Source: Cinnamomum chago (lineage: Eukaryota; Streptophyta; Magnoliopsida; Laurales; Lauraceae). From it: a DNA stretch of 64,000 nucleotides. The DNA lies in contig CP142453.1 in the NCBI GenBank assembly GCA_038049695.1, forward strand, positions 14,884,001 through 14,948,000, written 5' to 3'. Of the stretch, positions 11,420 to 22,674 are shown one piece after another. The notes beneath the pieces are model-generated. The model worked only from the letters and a program-made list of their open reading frames with translations. It made no database searches and had not been told where the DNA came from. A program made the translations under genes and the position numbers. How positions within the stretch are numbered: position 1 is the stretch's first letter; each line of letters begins with the position of its first letter.

Positions 11420-13188
11420 TCAAGAACACAAGGTGGGGGTGAACGGCTTTCGGCAGATGCGGTCCATGACGACAACGAAGGCCATGATCAAATCACATTC
11501 GTAGCCAGGCCTGATGATCAAGCTAAATACATCGTCGCCCAACAAAAGTGTGGTGTTTGCTTTCTTCCTAGATATCTCTGCTGCCACCTCCCCATTGCAA
11601 TCTCTGATCTTACAATGCCTGCTTCTAAAGCTTCCATCAATTCGAAAATCCGGTGCCATGACACCAATTATAGAACCCCACATGAAAACTTCAGCTTCAT
11701 CACTGCTTTGGATTATTGATCGCCTTCTCATTGAAAAAACTGATGTTTTAGGACTTGTTTTTGAGCTATCATCCCCTTGGAATCCATTCCATTGTTCATG
11801 CATGCTCAAGATCTGCAACGATATTTTTAAATCAATTAATAAGTTGATTCAATTGCCTAAATAGTTGATATGATAATGACCATTCAATAACATGTCCATG
11901 CATTGATCAAAATTCAAAAACACGTCATCCTTTCCTTTTATCCATGATTTTCATATATTGGAGCATATGTGCTGTAAGCTTGAATTGAAACCTAAACACT
12001 AACTCGTTTGGCAATAGTCATCGTTAGAGGATTTCTCGCGCTTTTTCACGCGACGGTGGATTTCCAATGTTTGACTGGGCGTGGATTTGAAGAGGACTGA
12101 CGGACAAAATCGTCTCTTACAATTATTCTTCAAGTCACACACACCCCCTTACGGAAGCGTTGAATCCACATAAGGTAAGAAAGGCGGATCTACAATAACG
12201 CCGGGCGGTAACGTGGGATTAATTAGTCCTTATTTTGTAAATGTATCTTGTGAGTCCCATAAGCAAGATCCAAACCGTTAGTCACCTTTAACAATTTCAA
12301 AACGGGCACCTCACCAGATTTCAGTCATTGATTCCTCTTATATCTCGGGATATGTGCCAAAATGTCATGACTATTAACACTATATGTAAAATGAAAATAA
12401 AAACAGTCCATTCTTCCCAATTTTCTGGTTTATGTGGTATCCACAATCAAGATCTGAACCAGTCATTAGTTCAGAAAGGTCAAATATGGCAAAGTGACTA
12501 GATTTCAACCGTTGATCATTACTATATTTTGAGATATTTGTAAAAACATCTATACATTAGAATATTGGTTTTTTATTTATGTAGCCCCCCTTTGCACGAT
12601 CAGAATCGTTCAAAGTCTCTAGATGACCACAAACAACTTTAAGGAGAATGTTGATGTCTTAATTTTTCATAGGTTATGAGAAATTAGAAAAAAAAAATGT
12701 TTATAACCATTGTATCATACATTCTATAAATTAGAAGAATCCTCCCTCCATCCAAACCTAGAACTCTCATTAGAAATCATGCTTGAGGAGGTGTTGGTTC
12801 TTTGGAATTGGAGAGAATCCTCTGGACATAGGATTCTTCTATCTTTACCAAATGTGTCATAATAGAAAATAAACTTGTACATCTAGTGAGTGAAACATGT
12901 AGGAGCCAAGTATCCATGGTCCATGTTGGTTACCTGAGGCTTCATGGTCATTAGGGGCTTCCCACTGCCATCCATAAGAACAAGCCCTCTGGTCATGCAT
13001 CGATTTCTTCTCGAATAGTTGTCGACTCGAAAAACCATTTTTCCGGCGCTGTCATAGACAGAGAATCCATCCGTGCCCTGAAAGGTCATGCTTGATTTCT
13101 TCCACACTGTTAGCACCGACGGACAAGTGCTCTTCTCAGTTCCTCTTGCATGGCATTTGTTCTCCGTTGTGGGATGTATCCTGTACAT
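11420..13188 (-). CDS. LURP-one-related (LOR) family protein, two exons
   Basis: Member of the plant LURP1-related family (Pfam LOR), which has a Tubby-C-like beta-barrel fold. LURP1 itself acts in basal defence against oomycetes, but most paralogues have no known function. Exon 1 is 13188-12934 and exon 2 is 11812-11420. The 1,121-bp intron has donor CAG|GTAACC and acceptor GTTGCAG and is phase 0. The product is 215 residues. Family hallmarks are LTVWKKS (about residues 26-32), DGFSVYDSAGKMVFRVDNY (about 39-57), GLVLMDGSGKPLMTMKPQ at the exon 1 end, and FRIDGSFRSRHCKIRD, then GDDVFSLIIRPGYECDLIMAFVVVMD near the C terminus. One central intron after the 'LLTI/LMTM' strand is typical of the family. 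It resembles the LOR5/LOR8-like group, but I do not assign a paralogue number. A CTT-repeat 5' leader precedes the ATG. The intron holds AT-rich DNA with no recognised gene. Confidence 0.9.
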
Positions 13189-13215
13189 TTCTTATTGTGT
13201 TATCTAAGCTCAAGA

Positions 13216-13249
13216 ACACAAGAAGAAGAAGAAGAAGAAGAAGAAGAGA
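13216..13249 (+). repeat. (GAA)n microsatellite in the LOR 5' leader
   Basis: About nine AGA/GAA triplets on the plus strand, read as a CTT repeat in the likely 5' UTR of the LOR gene. Pyrimidine-rich leaders of this kind are common in plant genes. Confidence 0.8.
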
Positions 13250-13315
13250 TGAGGGTGTTTGTGGAGTTTGAGCTGAATCCCTTGTAAGATGAGAAATGAA
13301 GGGGGGGTATGGTCC

Positions 13316-13326
13316 CCTTTTTATGG
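13316..13326 (-). promoter_or_regulatory. Candidate TATA box of the LOR gene
   Basis: On the minus strand an ATAAAAAG-type motif lies about 130 bases before the LOR start codon. That spacing fits a core promoter with a leader of about 100 bases, which would contain the CTT repeat. The assignment rests only on motif and spacing. Confidence 0.35.
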
Positions 13327-13407
13327 TGGATTTGTCCATGTAAGGACGTGGAAAGGGGTCTGTTTGTTTCAAATGCTTAATTTATTATGGAATAGAATAT
13401 GGTTTAC

Positions 13408-13679
13408 ACGGGTGCATGTTGGAAAGTAGCATATTTTCTGAACTTTATTCCTCCATCAATGACCTGGTACTGAAAAATATTACTGGAAATTCCACGTTGC
13501 TTGAAAAGCCACCAAGGGAAAAAGGGCGATACCATATGCTCTTACGGGTGCATGTTGGAAAGTAGCATATTTTCTGAACTTTATTCCTCCATCATTGACC
13601 TGGTACTGAAAAATATTACTGGAAATTCCACGTTGCTTGAAAGGCCACCAAGGGAAAATGGGCGATACCATATGCTCTT
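13408..13679 (+). repeat. Tandem duplication, two 136-bp units
   Basis: Units 13408-13543 and 13544-13679 both start ACGGGTGCATGTTGGAAAGT and differ at about four positions. Located upstream of the LOR promoter. Confidence 0.9.
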
Positions 13680-13743
13680 ACCTCATTAACTAGTGATTAT
13701 GGCCACCTTTGTCATGTCAACTCCATGTGGATGTCTTTGTAAC

Positions 13744-13748
<5 letters not shown>

Positions 13749-13802
<54 letters not shown>
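13749..13802. repeat. (TA)n microsatellite
   Basis: About 27 uninterrupted TA units. Confidence 0.95.
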
Positions 13803-13807
<5 letters not shown>

Positions 13808-15621
13808 AGAATGTGCAAGTTGCAGTGGTCATGTTATGATGTAATTCCTTTTGATAGCTGATGTGCCAAGGCCCGTAGAACATAAATTGCATGGCATAGG
13901 AACGAAGGGAGTGCTCATAATATATGATGTGAATTCATTTTTTCAGATTTAGTACACAAAATCATGATTATTTGTCCTTTTGCTCATGAGCTAGTTAGAG
14001 AACTGGGTGTGAGTGCATGAATGTGGGCGTTCGAGTTCTCCTCGTAGCCAAGAAAAAAATCATGATTATTTCTAATGCATGTGGTGTGACTCGATTTTCT
14101 TAATATCATGGCCGGCTCCTTGAAATTCTCAAGGAAGTTTCATAATTTTCATAAGTTGTCAGGACGTATTCAAAAAAGTATAGCGAGAATAAAATGACTT
14201 ATAAATAGAACAAAAATTTTTAAAAAAATCAATGAAAAAACATAGTTACTAAGAATTCTAAGAATTGTATTTCTAAAATTGGCTAAAACTGAAGAAACAA
14301 AGATGAATGTTTATAAATGGCCTTCAAATAACCAGCCCTTTGATGAAAGATGAAGTATGCGAATGGAAAATAAATACCTAGCTATATATATATTATATCA
14401 AATCTTAAGAAATGCAAAGTTATTTATATCTCCACCTTATATATTTCACTCTTCGCTTTTTATATAATCTATTTTTGGAATCCATTTTCGCATGATTTCC
14501 TAGGAATTTAATTCCATGCAAATGAATAGGCCGAAAGTGATTTTTTAAAGTAAGTACGTTACGGATTTTTGAGGTTTTAGAAAAAGTTTCTTCAAAAGTC
14601 AAATATAATATTAAATAATGTTAAATAATGTAATGAGAGTCTCAAACTTCGGATATATTTCACTCTAACAATTGTATCTGGATAATTTTGTATTATCAAT
14701 TTCTCATTAAAACATAACAATATTTTCATACCCAGACCAATTTGCATAAATTATCAATCAGTTTGTGTTAACTAACAATACATTTTTTACTGAAATATCC
14801 TATTGAGTTACATTTGATCTACAAAGCAGAGCTATAACAGACTAACTCATGACCTCAAACAGATGAGATTAAACGATAGTGATGATAAAAAAAATTGACA
14901 ACGGAGTCAGCATTGCTTATAATGATAATGATAATGATGATGGTCGTGGTGATATTCATATGACATAATAGTTTTTAGTCTAACAGTATAGGATCCTTGG
15001 ATCTCCTCAATCAAGGTTTTTATCTGTGTATTCGAGGTTTAACTTTTGTAGAAAAGCATCATACATATCCAAACCTTTCTCCATAGATCAACCCTATTAC
15101 CTACATAATGGACCAACTAATAGCAAAATTTTTTTGGGGGGGATGAAAAAAGATTTTTGTGGTGATTAAAGGTGATGTATTCATTGACTGCATGCAAACT
15201 TTGCTCTAATTTTTTGATAGGTTGAAATGTTCATTGCACACATTTGGTTGCATGGATGAAATTTAACTCATGCAAATCAAAGTTTTCATGATTCATATCA
15301 TAGCTGCAAAAGTTGTAACTCTGATTGGAGAAGTAGATGGGTGAGCTCCGTGTTGAGATTTAGGGATCTTGTCAAATTCATTGTGATATGTTTTTTTGAA
15401 AATAATTGGCTAGTTATAGAATAAGATAAAGATAATAACTTAAACTTGGAACCTAACCAGGTGATTACTCTAACCTAACTTAATCCTAATCAACTATAGT
15501 AATATTAATCTTAATCTAATTTAAACACATTATTACCATAGCATATCCACTCTTCTTGATATTCTCCATTATTACTTTGAGCCTATTCAAATCTACTGAA
15601 CTATGTCGAAAAACTAATTAA
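13803..15621. other. AT-rich non-coding DNA
   Basis: No gene found. Part of it (about 14300-14400) resembles the interior of the MITE at 18513. A small (TGA)n-like run lies near 14920-14940. Confidence 0.45.
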
Positions 15622-15911
15622 GGGCCTATTTCTTGACAAGAATTTGGTGTGTTGGGAAATTTATAACATAATGTAATGGCTTGTCTCCTAACATTTGCAA
15701 ATGTCATATTTCTTCACCAAAATTCTAAAATTTCAGCCACCTAAAATGTATCAAATGACCTTTAAAATTCTAGAAATTCTAGCTCCATTGTTTTCCTATA
15801 AAATTTCTGAATACTCAAGTACAAAGGAGCATTCATCAATTCCACCATGTTTGGAAATTCAGAAATCCCTCGAAGAGAAATTCTTTGAATTCCTATAAAG
15901 AACTGGACCCT
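15621..15911. mobile_element. MITE with AGGGCCTA/AGGGTCCA ends
   Basis: Left end AGGGCCTATTTCTTGACAAG and right end, read inward, AGGGTCCAGTTCTTTATAGG form imperfect inverted repeats of about 30 bp around AT-rich DNA. The open frame inside is AAATTTCT low complexity. No clear target duplication. Confidence 0.5.
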
Positions 15912-16369
15912 AAGAGTGCTCATGATTTTCTTTTTTTAAGGAGGAGACGTTAAACGTTCCTAACTTTACCTAGTTTACATTGGGCCACTGTGTTATGAAC
16001 AGAGTTTTTCAGAGAGGCCCAGTCCTCATCGATGTCAGGATCTCTAAGTGGGGCCAACAAATTTGGTAAAATTAATACCGACACTACACTTTGCCTGGAT
16101 TCTTAAAAAATTGACTCTCCTACATTCCGATTTCAGCACAATAGAAGAACCGTTTCAGCTTAAAGTTGAACACTGTTGAGTTTTGAAGGTCATAAGTCAA
16201 GAGCTAGGATGTTCTTATGGGTTATCTTTTTTCCTGCTCTTAATCCACAGCAAATCCTTTTCTTCCCTTGTCCCTTGTCACTAACAAGCATCCAGGTTGG
16301 CCCCATAGAAAAAGTACTCATTTCACAAATAATGGCCTGAGGAACAAAATCCTTTTTTTTTATTTATAA

Positions 16370-17120
16370 TTTTTAATATTTTTCTTATATCATATAAATT
16401 CTTATAAGTAGTAAAAATATTAATAATTGCACACAGACCCATTGACAGGCCGAATAATCCTTGTAGCAATCCTGGTTTTCAATTATGGTCTCATTAATCT
16501 AAGTCTAATTTGACCTTTCTATGGCAATTTTTTAAGCAATCAAGACCTTCAACAACTACTCATGCCCCTAGTTTCCTTTCATTCCCTTGTTTCAAGGTAG
16601 TAGTATTAATACTATCACCTGCTGAGTTTTATAAAACTAAGTGCTTTTCTATTTGATTACCCTAGAAAGCTTAAAAAAGAGTTATATAAAACTGAGTGCT
16701 TTTCTATTTGATTACCCTAGAAAGCTTAAAAAAACTTCTAACATGGGAGCTATATAAAACTGAGTGCTTTTCTATTTGATTACCCTAGAAAGCTTAAAAA
16801 AACTTCTAACATGGGAGCAATCCTTATCTCATTGGTCATGTTAGAATTAGATGGAAAGAGACTAGTGTGACAGGAAGCAGATGGAATCATGGAAGGCCTG
16901 TTTGTGCATCCTTATGTTAATAGTAATGTAATAGGAAAAAGGCATTAGTGCTGGTTTTTTAAACAACTAGATAAACAGCACCTTGTTTTGACATTTGAGT
17001 CACATAACACTTTGTAATTATTAATTAATCGAAGAGTAATGTCTTTCGGTTGCCATGAAATTAAGCCAAGTCGGTTGCTTTGGATAGGCTACAACACATA
17101 AAGAATAGAACTGGATAGAG
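16370..17120 (+). repeat. Dispersed repeat, copy B, with internal tandem array
   Basis: Collinear with copy A at 6960-7560. It contains an internal array of three units (about 16630-16818), each with GTGCTTTTCTATTTGATTAC and CCTAGAAAGCTTAAAAAA, with spacings of about 54 and 67 bp. The array is absent from copy A. Confidence 0.6.
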
Positions 17121-18512
17121 GGACAAGGACAACAATTAGGTGACACCCATCATCTAATTTGGTGCTTAGTCATCTAAAAATTTCTACAAATAAGGTTTAT
17201 TTGCTATGTCTCATCCATAGATCTTCTCCACTAGAGGTTGTGTAATGGATGTGAAAGTGAAAATGACATAACCATAAATGGACTCCAAGTGACCTTAATG
17301 TCATGTTGCACAACGTTGGGTTACCTAAAAGTATAAAACCAAACAAGTTCTCCACTTTTGGGTGTAGTTATCTACGTTTTTTTTGTAGAAGAACTTCATT
17401 ACATAGTTTGGTTATCTTAGAGAAAGCTCCTGCGTATCATCATCTGCTAATACAGGGTAGGTGATCAAGTGCTACGTTCGGGCACAAAGATAGATGCTGT
17501 GCTTGGTACAGTCAATATTTATGATTGTTGGCGTGTTTGGCACCTATCCTCCAATAATAGGGAGGCTTGAAACTAACTTATATCAGACACATCTTATGGC
17601 AAAAGATAGATAAATAATTAAACATGGTTACACAATGATGCGTGGGCAATTTGATAGGGACCCAATCCCTAACCAAGATTGCCCAATGGGTTAAAGCCAC
17701 TGAATTAACCATTGCAAAGGGCTCATTGTTAATCCAAATGTCATCGTAGTCCATGCATGTAAAGAAGTCATGTACCAACCCAAAAGATTAAGCTAAGGTG
17801 GAACTTGGAAGGCCTAAACAAACATATGAAGACATGTCCGGGACTCAGGCGATGTGGGATGTACGGCGTGATGAAATGCTAAGGATCTATCACCTCCCTA
17901 TATCAATTTTGTGGTTTTATGCTTGAGATAGAAGACCGGTCTGAAAATAAAAAAATAAAAAAATCTCCTACAAGGAAAGGAAGGTAAGCCACGAGATGCC
18001 CATCCAGAACTCTATCAAGAGTTTGGTCACATTCCAAACTCTCCTAATATCACGGATTAACACTTTAAGCAGAAGATGTTCCTTGGTATTTGCCAATTGC
18101 TTAATCCAATGTGGGCTTGCGGCAAACAATCTTTGTGCTACAGAGAATCTCCTAGAATTCCCCTGCACACCCTCTAGGCAAAAGTTGGATCAAATTCTTC
18201 CCCATGATTGTGGGTTTGCAAAGTGTAACTCCCATTACATCTTAAACGTTACATGAATTTTTTGTATCAGATCTTAAAAGCCATGTGTGGCGCATTTTAT
18301 AGTTGCAAGTTTCAGCTTGGAACAAGCATCAACTAATGCAATAAAAGACTTAAAAAAAAAAAAAAAAACACTAATGCAATAGAAGGATTAATTGTGAAGG
18401 AGTGTCAAAAATAGTGAACTGAGAAGGAGAAGTAGAAGTGCGTCTCAGTTATGATCAGACCGTTTGCTACAGATTTTCATCACCTGGGATTCCGAGCAAA
18501 ATTTATTGATCA
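17121..18512. other. Non-coding DNA
   Basis: Short open frames only, with no family resemblance, and one poly-A run near 18351-18368. Confidence 0.45.
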
Positions 18513-18818
18513 TAGAGCCTGTCTGTGTGCATAGAATATATAGAAATTGAATACATACGGATTCATGTTATAAGTGGTTAAAAATTAAGATCAAATGTGA
18601 ATAAATAAAAAAGACTATCAAATAACCTGTCCTTTAATGAAAAGGAAGTAAATCAAGGGAATATGATAAATGAATACCAAGCCTAGGAAAGTGAAGGTCA
18701 CTTCTAAGTTACTACCTTATATCCCTTCACCTCCCCTCACCTTTTCAATAGTCCTTGTGATCTCATTTGACTATGAATGCCTATGTGTTATGATGCAAAC
18801 AAGTATAAAGTTACACCA
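18513..18818. mobile_element. MITE of the TGTTTGCAT family, diverged
   Basis: The left part (GTGTGCATAGAATATATAGA, then GAAATTGAATAC and TTATAAGTGGTTAAAAA) and the inverted right end (CTTGTTTGCATCATAACACA) match the ends of the element at 30992-31446. Confidence 0.5.
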
Positions 18819-18834
18819 ATTTCACCATACAGAG

Positions 18835-19146
18835 CTATAAACACAGCCCATGACAGTTTCGGGTAGGGCTCAAGCTAGCTTGGCCGATGAGCACTCCTAA
18901 CTTTGGAAAGCCTATCAACGCATATGCCACCAAATCCTCACGTACAGAATCTGGATCCTTTAATGGTAGGAACCGAGAGGTTCTGGCAATAAGTTCCAAC
19001 ACTAAAAATAGAGACTCATACACGGTGGAGACATTTGATTCTTTGACAAGCTCCCATGACCTGCCATTAAAACTGGAAATCAGATTACTCAAAGGAAATA
19101 TATTGTTCTCCACAAGTAGCCATTTAAATCGAAAAGTGAGGCCCAC
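18835..19146 (-). other. Unassigned 103-codon open frame
   Basis: The predicted peptide has balanced, protein-like composition (SWELVKESNVSTVYESLF, DSVREDLVAYALIGFPKL), unlike the surrounding AT-rich frames. I cannot place it in a family, and no flanking exons or start context support it. It could be a decayed gene fragment or chance. Confidence 0.25.
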
Positions 19147-20283
19147 TTATTAAATCAAACCACTCAAGTTATGTATCTCATCAATTCTGAGTGTAGACCA
19201 AATTTCTTTCCAATCAAAGAAGGGGCCTACCATCAGAATGTTCAACGTAACATGTAATTAAAAAGGAATTTTTACGGAAAAATTTATGTTTAAACTATAA
19301 TTAGACTAATAAATATATAGAAATATAAAAACAACAGAAGAGGGTATCATACTTGTTTTGTAAAAATGCCCCAAGTGGAGATATCGGTGCTATTCACTTC
19401 CTTTCTTCCCGCATACCTAAACCCATCTTTTTTAGGCTCGAGCTCCCTTCAAAAATGCTTCAAAGCGATAGATTTTAGAGCATGGGAAGAAAGAAAGTCA
19501 CGGGGTTTAAAAAAATTATGCAAACATTGGTGATATCGCCACTTGGGACATTTTCATTTTAAAAAATATACGACACTTTCTACCGTTGTTTTTAAGTTTT
19601 TATATATTTATTCATCTAATCACAATTTAAGCCTAGTTCTTTTGTAAAAATCTCTAGAAGATATCTAAAAAGGGGCTAGTAGTGAGTATCAGGATCCTAA
19701 AATAGGTCATGTGGAACAGTGAAAGGAACCATGTTATGTTGCAAGTTGCACCCATGTTCCGGGATATATTCTCCCTAGTGAAAGCTGGAGAGAATCTTGT
19801 CGCATCAGGAGAATAAGACAGGTATGCCGTGGAGGTCATTGGTCAATTTTGATACTTGCCAAAAATTGAATTTATTGGACATTTCCAGTCCTCTCATCTT
19901 AAAGCATGGGATGAGATAAATAATCAAGATCAATACTTCTTTTCTTTTCATAAATTAGTCATTCATTTCATCAACTTGGATCGGATAACGAGCAATTTGG
20001 AATTGTATATTGTTATGTTGTGTTGGGGTTACACAAACCCTTGTACCCACGTTTCACTATGAACTTTTAGAAGGTGGGTCGCACATGAATTTTGCAAGGA
20101 GTCCAGCACACCATCTTATCCTAGGAAAAGTATGATAGAAGTAACCACTACCACCACCAATAGCAGCAACAAAGCTTCCCCTCTATCAAGAATTAGAAAA
20201 AAATAAAAGTTTTAACCAAAACTAAGACTACAAAATCCATCTAAAAATCAGAACTAGATTCTAAAAATCAGAACTAGAATGTG

Positions 20284-20329
<46 letters not shown>

Positions 20330-20332
20330 TAT
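19147..20332. other. Non-coding DNA
   Basis: No gene recognised. Only short frames, plus the (CT)n run at 20287-20324 just before the MITE. Confidence 0.45.
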
Positions 20333-20517
20333 ATATATGTAGATATGAGAGGTGCTCTTGTGAGAGATACTCTCACCTTACTATAAGATATAAATGTAGG
20401 GGCCCTCACATTTAAGTTATTAACATTGGATATGGATGTGAGGGCCCCCACCTTATATCTCATAGTAAGATGAGAGTGTCTTTCACAAAAGCACCTCGCA
20501 TACATATATATATATAT
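20333..20517. mobile_element. (TA)n-associated MITE, copy 2
   Basis: Near-perfect palindrome with arms of about 85 bp (GAGGTGCTCTTGTGAGAGATA...), central loop AAGTTATTAACATTGGATATGG, and TATATA tracts at both ends. It ends a few bases outside the left MULE terminus. A (CT)n run precedes it (20287-20324). Confidence 0.8.
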
Positions 20518-20522
20518 GAGCC

Positions 20523-21116
20523 CCCCTCTCCTCAACTCATGTGCAGGAGAACATCCGCCCAAGCGTGCGATGCGCACGCGTGACCCATGAAAAAATCCAA
20601 TGACTTAAAGCCTGCCAAAAATTCTCGAGGCCCGCCCATTTCAGGTCTCAATCCCAAACGAGAAGCAAGCAAACCCTATTCCTCATCCCAACTCTGAAAG
20701 TTCACCTCGACGCTCTCTCTGATCGCTCCATCCTCGTTGCAGCGACGACTGACGCTCTCTTTGATCTCTCCAATCTCGTTGCAGCGACGACCGACGCTCT
20801 CTCTGATCTCTCCAACCTCATCGTAACGACGACTGACGCTCTCTATGATCTCTCCAACCTCGTCGCATCGACGACTGCAGGCGCTCGTTCGCTCTCCCTC
20901 GTCATCGTCTCCTCCGTGCGACCCACTGTGCTCTACCATCCCAAACGAGAAGCAAACCCTATCTTACTTCCTCATCCCATTTTTGAAAGTGCACTTCGAC
21001 GCTCTCGCTGATCTCTCCAACCTCGTCGCCGCGACGACTGCAGGTGCTCGTCCCGCCTCCCTCATCGTCGGCTCCTTCATGCAACCCACTATGCTCTGCT
21101 AAAGGTAAGATTTAAT
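20523..21116 (+). repeat. Left terminal inverted repeat of the MULE, with minisatellite
   Basis: Begins CCTCTCCT CAACTCATGTGC. It contains a GACGCTCTCTCTGATCTCTCCAA-type unit of about 43-45 bp repeated four times at roughly 20709-20880, and a partial second copy of the whole block from about 20938. The inner edge is TGCTAAAG|GTAAGATTTAATG, a consensus 5' splice donor with GT at 21105. It probably holds the promoter and non-coding first exon of a plus-strand transcript. Confidence 0.75.
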
Positions 21117-21434
21117 GAACAACTCAATTGCTGTCAATTTCATGAGTGACCTAAAACAAATCTACTGATTTCATGGAATGGTCATCAATATGATTAAGCC
21201 CCAGAAAGACAACCCACCACTTTGCTTGAGTTAAAATCTCAAAGTTGTGTTAATTTCAGACCTTCCTCTCTCCTTACTTTCACAATCTCATCTCATTTTC
21301 GACCATCACACTTACCTACAACCATATTAACATCGTCTGTGAGTTTCTCTCCTCATCTCTATTCCAACCCAACCCGTCTTTTTATCTTTTCCTAATTCTC
21401 CCATCGTTTTTAAAAACTGGGGTTTTGACAGAGA

Positions 21435-22674
21435 ATGAACCACCCAATCCCAAGAAAGAGTTTGGTTATCAGAAGTGCAACTGGGTCCAAACAGAATGAC
21501 TCTGGAAATGGGTTTTTCATGAGACCCAGTAAGGTTTTCATGGAAGAGGTAATGAATTCCTTTTTTTTTAATTCTTCTATTTTCTTTTTATAATTAAGCT
21601 ACCTTCTATTTGAGTGATTCTGGATTTTTCCATAATGAAATTGGATTGTGTAATATCTTTCTTTTTTCTTCCTTTTTATCAGACCTGCAATGTCAATACT
21701 ATCATTACTGCAATGTCAATATTAGTTGTGTAAATGATGGTGGAGGCAACTGTGTTTGAATAATTGTTATTTTCCCATCCATTTATTATTCTATATCATA
21801 CTTCCTTTTGTATTATGTTACTATGAATTTTACATGCAATGGCTTCTCATGGCCTTTGACTTCGAAGCACAACTGGATGGTGAAAGTGAAGAACCCTTTC
21901 AGAAAACATATGTGGGACATTGACAATTCTGCAGTAACATACAAAGAAATATTAAGGTTTTTCATGTGGCTCGATTTTTTTATCATCTGGTGCAATGTGT
22001 ATTTTGTTTAGGAAGAAGAAAAAAAATTGATGAACTGAGCAAAGTCATTTTTTTTTTCTTTTAGCTTTGCTCACTGCTGCAGCTGAAAGGAGTACCCACA
22101 TTATTCAAAGGAGTACTCAATTGGTCCTATGTGATTCTCATGTCATCTTCAAGTATGTGATATGAAGTTTTTTATTTATTTCTAACATGAAAATCTTATG
22201 TATGAATTAACATATTAGGTTAAGAATATGTAGGCAGGTCATCGTCCATTTCATTACAAAACTTAGAATGGGCTCCAAAGTGCCCATGCGGATATGGGAC
22301 TATGATTCCAAAGACTTCTCGTACAACATCCAACCCTGGTCGCAAATTTTGGAAATGCTCGGATTTGCATGTAAGTTAAGATTCCAACATCACCCATTAA
22401 TGTATTCTTTTGAGTACAATATTATGGCTTATTGTGATGCATTTTATCGCAGGGAGAAATAGGTTGTGGTCTTTTAATTTGGATGGATGAACTTATGTCG
22501 GAATGGATTCCCAAGTCAAATACAGGAAGTGGCCATATTGACACAAAAATGGAAGAAAGGAAAAGCGTCGTTGAAGAAATGAGGCTTGAAATGCATCGTC
22601 TAAGAGAAAGTAAGACCGCCAAAACAAGGGAAGCAGATGCGAAAATGGAGTTGCCTATATGTTTGTCATTATAA
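21435..22674 (+). other. Possible cargo gene or gene remnant in the MULE left arm
   Basis: Convergent to the transposase. After the TIR donor at 21105 there is an acceptor TTTTGACAG at about 21431, then an ATG at 21435 opening a 38-codon stretch (MNHPIPRKSLVIRS...) that ends at a GTAATG donor at 21549. A later candidate exon at about 22453-22674, after acceptor TTTATCGCAG, encodes GCGLLIWMDE followed by a charged, coiled-coil-like tail (KMEERKSVVEEMRLEMHRL). The GCG-hydrophobic-WxDE pattern faintly recalls the end of a plant GRF-type zinc finger, but its other cysteines are not evident. Middle exons are not resolved, and parts may be non-coding. It could be a decayed accessory MULE gene or a captured host fragment. 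Confidence 0.35.

Noticed and set aside
20676..20939. Repeat protein with SRRYDEVGEIRES-like units
   Set aside because: Translation of the minisatellite in the MULE left TIR, antisense to the likely leader exon.
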